Of a stretch of DNA of 64,000 nt, positions 57,839 through 64,000 are shown in pieces. Each line of letters starts with the position of its first letter. The stretch's first letter is position 1. Made by a program: the position numbers and the translations under genes. The notes under the pieces are model-generated. The model saw nothing but the letters and a program-made list of their open reading frames with translations. It searched no databases and was not told the DNA's origin. Origin of the DNA: Glaciecola nitratireducens FR1064 (GTDB lineage: Bacteria > Pseudomonadota > Gammaproteobacteria > Enterobacterales > Alteromonadaceae); NCBI RefSeq assembly GCF_000226565.1, contig NC_016041.1, positions 1,798,001 to 1,862,000 on the forward strand, written 5' to 3'.

Positions 57839-59059
57839 ATGCGTTTTTCCATACTTCCTTCATTGCCCATATCTGCCTTTATTGGTTTACGATATTCGAA
57901 AACCTCAAATAAACGCAGCTTTGTTTCCTTCATCAACTTATTTTCGGTCGTTGGTATCGCCCTTGGTATTGCTTCATTAATAACGGTGCTCTCGGTTATG
58001 AATGGCTTAGAAGGGCAGTTGAAACAGAAAATTTTGGGCATTTTGCCGCATATTGTTGTGGATAACAGAGGACCTATACTACTGCCAGAAGGTTTACAGA
58101 GCGAGGTTTTAGCCACCACAGACTTTGTGGAACAAGAAGTCATTGTGCAATCGAGTAAATTGATTAAGGGTTTATTTTTACAAGGAATCGATACCTCGGT
58201 CGAAAAGCGCCACTCTATCATCGCCAAAAACGTGATCGCGGGTGAATGGGACGCGCTGCAAAGCGGCAGTTTCAACGTGCTAATTAGTCAGTCCTTAGCT
58301 AATCAACTGCGAGTGTCGATAGGGCAAAGATTGCGAGTGATAAGCCCTTCGGCAAGTACCTATACTCCTCTAGGGCGAATGCCTAGTCAACGCTTAGTCA
58401 CTGTTGCCGGCATGTTTCAGCTAGATTCAGAAGCCGACGACAAAGTCATGTTAATGAACATAAATGATGTCGCAAAGCTATCGCGTCAGAGAGATTTATC
58501 TTTTGTCGGCACGCGCTTGTATTTACAAGATGCTTTCCAGTATCAAGCTATCGTTGATGAATTAGACAAGCAGGGACTGAAATACACCACATGGCGAGAG
58601 AGGCAAGGCCCTCTCTTCGATGCTGTCGGTATGGAAAAAAACATGATGTCCCTCATGTTATTTTTAATCATAGCGGTCGCAGCATTTAATATCGTGTCGG
58701 CATTAGTCATGGTAGTAACAGAAAAAACCGCCGATATTGCAATTTTACAAACTCAAGGATTAGTGCCGACAGATGTGATGCTGATTTTTGTTCTTAACGG
58801 TATTTTTAACGGCATAAAAGGGGTCATATCAGGCGTTTTGATTGGCTTAATCGTCGTGTTTTTCTTGAATGATATTTTAGCCGCATTGGGTTCTGGACTG
58901 GCTTTTGGTCCTAATGGTGCAGGCTTACCAATTGAAATGAATCTGTCTGAAATTATCATTATATCTGGCGGTTCACTCGCCTTGTGCATACTCGCCACTT
59001 TGTATCCAGCGTATAAAGCGGCATCTATTCAACCGGCAAATAGCTTACAAACACAATAA
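57839..59059 (+). CDS. LolC/LolE-type lipoprotein-releasing permease
   Basis: 406 residues from the ATG at 57839, which gives the family N-terminus (ISAFIGLRYSKTSNKRSFVSFINLFSVVG is normal for LolC/E); a GTG at 57710 would add 43 unlike residues. Four membrane helices are seen: one after the N-terminal amphipathic segment, then a large periplasmic domain (about 45-265), and three C-terminal helices from about 265 on. The closing ATLYPAYKAASIQPA is typical. It takes lipoproteins from the inner membrane to LolA with the ATPase LolD. No lolD or second permease gene follows, which is unusual. Confidence 0.88.
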   Translation: MRFSILPSLPISAFIGLRYSKTSNKRSFVSFINLFSVVGIALGIASLITVLSVMNGLEGQLKQKILGILPHIVVDNRGPILLPEGLQSEVLATTDFVEQEVIVQSSKLIKGLFLQGIDTSVEKRHSIIAKNVIAGEWDALQSGSFNVLISQSLANQLRVSIGQRLRVISPSASTYTPLGRMPSQRLVTVAGMFQLDSEADDKVMLMNINDVAKLSRQRDLSFVGTRLYLQDAFQYQAIVDELDKQGLKYTTWRERQGPLFDAVGMEKNMMSLMLFLIIAVAAFNIVSALVMVVTEKTADIAILQTQGLVPTDVMLIFVLNGIFNGIKGVISGVLIGLIVVFFLNDILAALGSGLAFGPNGAGLPIEMNLSEIIIISGGSLALCILATLYPAYKAASIQPANSLQTQ

Positions 59060-59197
59060 ACGCTATAATCCGCGTAACAATTCGTTTCAAGCTGTGGTGG
59101 CTGAATATTTTGCTTCAAGGAAGAGCAGTAGTAAGAATGAATTTACGTCAATATACCGTTAATAAATTTATTGATACATAAAAAGAGAATCTATACT

Positions 59198-59758
59198 TTG
59201 AGTAAAAATTACATCAGCTCTCAATCATTATTAGAAGACAGTTTTCGTCTTGCATCTAAAGTTTTCAAAGATGGCTTTCGTCCAGACTTTATCATTGGAA
59301 TTTGGCGTGGTGGTGCTCCAATAGGAATTGCAGTACAAGAGTTTTTCGAATACAAAAATACGCCCACGGACCATATCGCTGTTAGAACTTCTTCTTACTA
59401 TGGCATCAACAAACAATCAAAAGAAATAAAAGTACACGGTTTGCATTATCTTATTGAGAATGCAAATGCAGGAGATAGCCTGTTGATTGTTGATGACGTT
59501 TTCGATTCAGGGCGAAGTGTGGAGGCATTGATAAAGCAAATTGAAGTGCTCATGCGCTTGAATACGCCGAAAGAAATTAGAATAGCGACGCCTTGGTATA
59601 AGCCTGCCAATAATAAAACAGATATCGTGCCTGACTATTTCGTTAATGAAAGTGATGAGTGGTTAGTATTTCCGCACGAGCTAGCTGGCTTGAGTAAAGA
59701 AGAAATTATAGAAGGTAAGTCTGAGCTATCTAATATTTTAGATGTGATCTTTGATTAA
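59198..59758 (+). CDS. Hypoxanthine-type phosphoribosyltransferase
   Basis: 186 residues from a TTG at 59198 (AAGAGA about 9 nt upstream), giving the start MSKNYISSQ; another TTG at 59171 is possible. The PRPP-binding motif LLIVDDVFDSGRSV (about 101), an early GIWRGGAPIG loop and the closing WLVFPHELAGL mark a type I phosphoribosyltransferase. Relatives are annotated as purine (hypoxanthine or xanthine-guanine) salvage enzymes. The exact base is not certain. It ends before a strong bidirectional terminator. Confidence 0.82.
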   Translation: MSKNYISSQSLLEDSFRLASKVFKDGFRPDFIIGIWRGGAPIGIAVQEFFEYKNTPTDHIAVRTSSYYGINKQSKEIKVHGLHYLIENANAGDSLLIVDDVFDSGRSVEALIKQIEVLMRLNTPKEIRIATPWYKPANNKTDIVPDYFVNESDEWLVFPHELAGLSKEEIIEGKSELSNILDVIFD

Positions 59759-59902
59759 GACTTCAGTTTTCCAGATATCTTGAAAAGTTAAATTAGTGCG
59801 GATGCCTTGCGCTGTAACGCAAGTGTATAGCAAATAGTTAAACTGGCCAGCCTAGTTGCGTTACATAAACTAGCTACATAGCGTTTGAGTTACAACGATA
59901 AG

Positions 59903-59938
59903 AAAGACAATGATGATTCATCGTCATTGTCTTTTTTT
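59903..59938. terminator. Bidirectional intrinsic terminator between convergent genes
   Basis: AGACAATGATGA (59905-59916) pairs with TCGTCATTGTCT (59921-59932), 12 bp with one G-T pair, around TTCA. A run of T follows on the plus strand. It serves the phosphoribosyltransferase gene (+); on the minus strand the T-rich side is shorter, so the effect there is weaker. Confidence 0.8.
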
Positions 59939-59971
59939 GCATTTGAACTATCTGAATAACAATATCGGTAA

Positions 59972-60616
59972 CTATTTTCCATCAATATAAAACTTATCAT
60001 GAAAAGTATAAACCCACTTAGGTTTGTGCACGACCAAAGATGTCATCGTAAACCCATTGAAAAAGGCCTCTGAGAAGAGTAAAAGTGGTATCAGCAACAC
60101 ATAGTTTTGGAAAATCACATCCCAACCTAAATCAGTATCAAGCTGAAAATAACCCGCCATCATGAGTATTTTAAGTGAAACCGTTATCGCTCCTGGAAAG
60201 AAAGCGCAAACAAAAAGATAGACAAATAGATTCTTAGGCAGCTTGTGGAATGACCAACTGAAGATTGCATAGGTAACTGAAATTGGCATGAGTGTGCCTA
60301 AAAGCCAATTTACGCCTAACATTGAAAATTTTTCATAGCCTACAACGGTAACACCAATTAAAACGATGCTGGAAGATATGATAGCCCATCTGAAGCCTAA
60401 AATTAGTGCCAGTGATGTCAACCAAATGAAGTGAACCTGGAGCTCATCGACAATACCCACACGAAAGATCCAAAGAACAAATACTGCCGCAGTTGCACCG
60501 AAAAACCGATGTTGGAAAGCTGCATCGTCAACGAGCTGTTTGAATTCTGTGTTTTTAATAATGATCGCCAAACCAATTGCACTGGCTATGGCGCCTAGTA
60601 TTTGTAGTTCAGTCAT
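59972..60616 (-). CDS. CbiM-like integral membrane protein (ECF-transporter permease family)
   Basis: 214 residues with about six membrane helices. HFIWLTSLALILGFRWAIIS and VNWLLGTLMPISVTY resemble the predicted membrane protein family COG3235, often annotated as energy-coupling-factor permease or CbiM-like. No ATPase or CbiN/CbiQ partner is adjacent, and no cobalamin riboswitch was seen in the 145 bp upstream. Transport of cobalt or another ligand is therefore only a family-level guess. Confidence 0.65.
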   Translation of the reverse strand: MTELQILGAIASAIGLAIIIKNTEFKQLVDDAAFQHRFFGATAAVFVLWIFRVGIVDELQVHFIWLTSLALILGFRWAIISSSIVLIGVTVVGYEKFSMLGVNWLLGTLMPISVTYAIFSWSFHKLPKNLFVYLFVCAFFPGAITVSLKILMMAGYFQLDTDLGWDVIFQNYVLLIPLLLFSEAFFNGFTMTSLVVHKPKWVYTFHDKFYIDGK

Positions 60617-60761
60617 GCATATTCATAATATATTATTGCCTGTTTTGTTATAAATCTCGCTAATCATCGAGAAATTATATCTTAATACCTTTATTATAGT
60701 GTGAACGGTTTAATATTCTTTTAGTATTTTTACATTAACCAAAATGATGTGAAGGGTTTAC

Positions 60762-62582
60762 GTGTTCAAAAATCAATTTCCATTTTTTACCAACAAACCT
60801 GAACAGGTCTATTTAGACAGCGCCGCAACAACGCAAAAACATGATTCAGTTATTCAAGCGGTAAATGACTATCATTGCTCCTGCAATGCGACGGTGCATC
60901 GCAGTGCTTATGCTATCGCTAATGAAGCGACAAAACTTTACGAGGATGCTCGTGACTCAGTGGCACAACTTATTAATAGCGCCTCAAGTGCACAAGTTGC
61001 GTTCAACAGTGGAGCAACTGAATCGATTAATACCATTGCTGCTGGCCTGCAGCCTCACATGATAAGTGGGAATAAAATACTGATTTTGGCCAGCGAGCAT
61101 CATGCTAATATTCTACCATGGCAGCGTCTAGCCAAGAGACTAGGGCTAAGCATACAAGTGGTTAATATCTCGCTTCAGGGCCAATTCATGCGAAGCGATT
61201 ATGAAACCCTGCAAAAGCAGCTCAATAAAGATGTGGCTATTTTAGCAATGGCGCATGTCTCCAATGCTTTAGGAAATATATATCCCGTAGAGGAAATCTG
61301 TCGAATTGCCATTCAACAGAATATATTAACCGTCATCGATGGCACTCAAGCTATTGCTCATATGACGGTTGATGTGCAAAAAGTTAACTGTGATTTCTAC
61401 GTATTCAGCGGTCACAAAATGTATGCACCGACGGGCGTTGGTGTTTTATACGGAAAAATCGAACTGCTAGATGCTTTGTTGCCACTTAGGCTAGGTGGTG
61501 AAATGATAACTCGAGTTTCGTTTACAGACGCTGAATATCAAGCACCGCCGTTAAAGTTTGAAGGAGGCACGCCCAACGTGACTGGGGTAATTGGAATTGG
61601 CGCTGCAGCTAAATTTTTGATGGCAAACATGGACGAAATTAAGCGTCATGAAGGGGCATTATTTGAGTCACTTAGCCGGGGCTTATACAATCGAGATGAT
61701 ATTCGCATATTCGGCAACGTTGGTGCCAACAACATTTGTGTATCTGACTCCATAAGTGCGAGTAAAACCTCGACAATTTTTAACCAGTCAATCGGTCTGT
61801 GCTCTTTTGTTTTTAACAAGCATCACCTAAATGACGTAGCGGCGTTATTGTATCAAGAAAATATCGCCGTCAGAGTAGGGCATCACTGTGCAATGCCGTT
61901 GATGAATCTATTAAACATTGGCGGAACGATGCGGGTTTCAATCGCTTGCTACACCACTGAGCAAGATATTCAATATTTTTTGGAAACGCTAAATCGTGCT
62001 TTGAACAGCTTGTGCAACAGCGAATTAAATCTTGATAACAGCGCAGCTGCAGCGGATGCAGGGTTAATATGTAAAGAGATAGAAAACTCGGACGTAGGAG
62101 CACGAGTTAATGCGACCCCAAATGATCTCAATAAGGGCGACACGCTTGCTATTAACGAAAATCAATCATTAGCGATTGCACAAAAGGTGAGTCAGGCGAG
62201 GGGCTGGGATAATCAATATCGACAGCTACTTTTGGCGAGTAAGGATTTAACAATATTGCCGCTTGAAATGCGGACAGACGAAAATGCAGTACTTGGTTGC
62301 GAGTCAGAGTTATGGATTGCCTATACTAACCATAAGCTGTGTGCCTATTCTCAAAGTAAGATCATTAGGGGAATATTAGCTGTTGTTATAGAGAAAGCGA
62401 CGCAATTAAATGAGTCGCTGACAGTTGACAGCAATCAACAGAAACGTAACGCGGCCGTTGCCTTTGACTATTTTGCCTATTTAACTGAATTAAACCTAAC
62501 GCCGTTTTTTAGTGTGGGTAGGCGAGATGGTATTCAGAATGCTATATTAACTATAAAAGCGAAGTTAGGAAACTTGTATTAA
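60762..62582 (+). CDS. Cysteine desulfurase fused to a SufE/CsdE sulfur acceptor
   Basis: 606 residues, about 200 longer than SufS or CsdA. Residues 1-415 are a class V aminotransferase-fold desulfurase with YLDSAATTQK, PLP Lys219 in FSGHKMYAPTG and the persulfide Cys376 in GHHCAMPL. A variable linker (about 420-475) leads to a SufE-like domain (about 478-606) with GWDNQYRQLL, the acceptor Cys513 in LGCESELW and the closing SVGRRDGIQNAI. All active residues are present, so the enzyme should pass sulfur to its own acceptor domain. No sufBCD genes are adjacent. Confidence 0.92.
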   Translation: MFKNQFPFFTNKPEQVYLDSAATTQKHDSVIQAVNDYHCSCNATVHRSAYAIANEATKLYEDARDSVAQLINSASSAQVAFNSGATESINTIAAGLQPHMISGNKILILASEHHANILPWQRLAKRLGLSIQVVNISLQGQFMRSDYETLQKQLNKDVAILAMAHVSNALGNIYPVEEICRIAIQQNILTVIDGTQAIAHMTVDVQKVNCDFYVFSGHKMYAPTGVGVLYGKIELLDALLPLRLGGEMITRVSFTDAEYQAPPLKFEGGTPNVTGVIGIGAAAKFLMANMDEIKRHEGALFESLSRGLYNRDDIRIFGNVGANNICVSDSISASKTSTIFNQSIGLCSFVFNKHHLNDVAALLYQENIAVRVGHHCAMPLMNLLNIGGTMRVSIACYTTEQDIQYFLETLNRALNSLCNSELNLDNSAAAADAGLICKEIENSDVGARVNATPNDLNKGDTLAINENQSLAIAQKVSQARGWDNQYRQLLLASKDLTILPLEMRTDENAVLGCESELWIAYTNHKLCAYSQSKIIRGILAVVIEKATQLNESLTVDSNQQKRNAAVAFDYFAYLTELNLTPFFSVGRRDGIQNAILTIKAKLGNLY

Positions 62583-62589
62583 CGGGGCG

Positions 62590-63909
62590 TCAATCTGAGC
62601 GCTGAGCCTGCTGTAAACGGGTTTTGGCTTCAATCCACTGACTCATGTATTTAGTGCTATTAAGGGTGTGGTGCTGCAGCACTTGGCCGATGAAATGCTG
62701 ATGCCGGTGCTTAGTCAAATTGGTTCGGATCGTAGCAATTGAATCGCTTAGCTCTCTTGACTGTCGTTCATAATTAAAAATAGACGAATACAAAGTGTGA
62801 CATCGCATGCTGGCTTGTGTCCACTTATCTTCGTTGGCGTATAGTGCAATACATGATTCTATAAATGCGTCACATGACTTCTGGATATTGTGAATAGCAC
62901 CAGGCCATAACTCTCTTACATTATCGATATTATCTGCTAAAGGTAAAAGCCCCTCGGAACCAATTTCGGTGGTGATTGATGGGGTATAGCACTGCATTGC
63001 ATCTACTAGCTTACCCTTAATACCTGCTCCAAAATTCAACGGAGCTAGCAATATGCGGGCGTTTCCAATTACCTCTTTTGCATCTTCAACAAAGCCATGC
63101 ACTAAAAAGCCCTGCTTTTTATTTTCAAGTTGTTTGGCTTTCGGTGTTAAGTATGAACCATAAATATGGCACCGCGCATGCGGTAGCGCCCTAGTAATTG
63201 TTGGCCATATTTTTTGCTTTAACGTAAGTACAGCATCCCAATTAGGAGCATGCCGGAAGCTTCCTATGCTAACAAAGTCAAAGCGCTGCTCGTATGTCTT
63301 GGTCGCTTTATTATCAACATCAGAGAGCAAAAAAGGGCAATAGTGGAGAAGCGTTTCTGGAACCTTGAAGATGCGCGTGAGTAATTTGTATTCGTACTCT
63401 GAAAGCAAAATACTTAGATCACAACGCCAAATAGACGCTAATTCTCGCTTGCACATATCACTGTACAAATACGCGTTATCAACATCATTGCAAACAACAT
63501 TGTTGCCGCGCTGATTAATATCTTTATATGCTTGATGTCTAGCATCACGCAGAAAGTGCAGGTCTTCGCAATCCAGTATTTTCATGCACATCGGTGCAGC
63601 CAAAGAAACGCGCCAGCCAAATTGTTCTTCACTAATAAAACGATCGAAAACAGTAATGTCAGGTGCAAGTTGATTCACAAAAGTATCAAAGCTACTGTCA
63701 TTTAGGGTAATTGCTTGCTCTTTTACACCAAGGCTTGTCAACGGCGCGGACTGCTCTGTTTGCTCAGCAGCACAAGCGAACGTTACCTCGTAGCCACTGG
63801 CGATAAACAAATTGATATAGCTTAGTATGTTTTGGCCTGCAGCAGTTGACTTAGGTTCAGGCCACACTAAACCAACAAACAGAACTTTATGTTTGCGCTG
63901 TTCTAACAC
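62590..63909 (-). CDS. Glycosyltransferase, GT1/GT4-like
   Basis: 439 residues of GT-B type. The N-terminal half (about 8-200) begins VLFVGLVWPEPKSTAAGQNI and has ITVFDRF and CMKILDCEDLHFLRD. The C-terminal half (about 215-400) has FVSIGSFRHAPNWDAV, FLVHGFVED and the donor-site segment APLNFGAGIKGKLVDAM. Such enzymes transfer sugars to lipids or polysaccharides; substrate unknown. Its start overlaps the end of the GGDEF gene upstream by 23 bp. No polysaccharide cluster is visible in the window. Confidence 0.82.
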   Translation of the reverse strand: MLEQRKHKVLFVGLVWPEPKSTAAGQNILSYINLFIASGYEVTFACAAEQTEQSAPLTSLGVKEQAITLNDSSFDTFVNQLAPDITVFDRFISEEQFGWRVSLAAPMCMKILDCEDLHFLRDARHQAYKDINQRGNNVVCNDVDNAYLYSDMCKRELASIWRCDLSILLSEYEYKLLTRIFKVPETLLHYCPFLLSDVDNKATKTYEQRFDFVSIGSFRHAPNWDAVLTLKQKIWPTITRALPHARCHIYGSYLTPKAKQLENKKQGFLVHGFVEDAKEVIGNARILLAPLNFGAGIKGKLVDAMQCYTPSITTEIGSEGLLPLADNIDNVRELWPGAIHNIQKSCDAFIESCIALYANEDKWTQASMRCHTLYSSIFNYERQSRELSDSIATIRTNLTKHRHQHFIGQVLQHHTLNSTKYMSQWIEAKTRLQQAQRSD

Positions 63910-64000
63910 AGTTTCGTCCGCCTTTTTTCGCCTTGTACAACGCAGAGTCGGCTCGCTTTATAGCTGCTTTAAAGTCGCTACTGCCGAGCATGCTTTCTGC
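63887..64000 (-). CDS. C-terminal end of a GGDEF-domain protein, cut by the window
   Basis: 37 residues and a stop codon at 63887-63889. The sequence FKAAIKRADSALYKAKKGGRN is the last helix of a GGDEF domain, so a diguanylate cyclase gene enters from the right on the minus strand. Its active-site motif lies outside the window. It overlaps the glycosyltransferase start by 23 bp, which suggests coupled translation. Confidence 0.8.
   Translation of the reverse strand, partial: AESMLGSSDFKAAIKRADSALYKAKKGGRNCVRTAQT

Noticed and set aside
60617-60761. Cobalamin or other riboswitch before the CbiM-like gene
   Set aside because: The 145-bp AT-rich interval contains no B12-box-like conserved segment or long structured element.

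Overview
The window looks like chromosome from a low-GC marine gammaproteobacterium of the order Alteromonadales. The evidence is the order thrS-infC-rpmI-rplT-pheS-pheT-ihfA, the block mfd-csiV-adenosyltransferase, NagZ, a DUF2897/M15 peptidase/DapE/YffB cluster, and very many c-di-GMP and chemotaxis genes. The exact genus cannot be read from the sequence. Coding density is high. The only accessory-looking stretch lies next to a tRNA-Val (about 13.2-15.5 kb).

Layout. 0-7 kb: the end of an EAL protein, a solitary astE with a HIT protein, a tightly overlapping minus-strand set (Spx/YffB-like reductase, dapE, M15 carboxypeptidase, a 56-residue DUF2897 membrane protein), an ACT protein and a patatin-like phospholipase. 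7.4-13 kb: a two-component c-di-GMP system made of a hybrid kinase (split by a one-base frameshift in a homopolymer) and a REC-GGDEF-EAL response regulator. 13.1-15.5 kb: tRNA-Val(GAC) with its promoter, then a gene-poor segment with a PEP-CTERM protein and remnants of phage packaging genes. 15.5-24 kb: an ammonium-transporter/PAS/GGDEF/EAL fusion, a threonine-aldolase-like enzyme, a GAF-GAF-GGDEF-EAL protein and an Aer-like MCP. 24-38.1 kb: a chemotaxis cluster with built-in partner-switching proteins. 38.2-47.9 kb: DUF3080 and START-like proteins, then the translation operons. 48-59 kb: envelope and repair genes (penicillin-acylase family, nagZ, adenosyltransferase, csiV, mfd, PilZ, a LolC/E permease). 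59-64 kb: a phosphoribosyltransferase, a CbiM-like membrane protein, a SufS-SufE fusion, a glycosyltransferase and the tail of a GGDEF protein.

The most unusual region is 24.0-38.1 kb. Its core (cheY, cheA, two cheW, a soluble MCP, cheR, cheD, cheB) resembles the Pseudomonas aeruginosa Che2/Aer2 type of cluster. The soluble receptor here starts with a haemoglobin-type globin domain, followed by three 127-residue PAS-like units, and ends in a CheR/CheB-docking-type pentapeptide. The core is bracketed by partner-switching modules: a LOV (blue-light) domain fused to a PP2C phosphatase and a STAS protein upstream, and a second STAS protein with an HsbR-like REC-PP2C-HATPase protein downstream. 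That REC domain has lost its phospho-acceptor Asp (Asn) and its conserved Lys (Trp). The layout suggests that light, gas/redox and chemotaxis signals converge on STAS switches and perhaps on c-di-GMP. That link is inference.

Regulatory points readable from sequence: a thrS leader with an anticodon-arm mimic (7-nt loop carrying CGT), an infC start at AUU rather than AUG, a sigma-28-type -10 box before the Aer-like MCP, and several intrinsic terminators.
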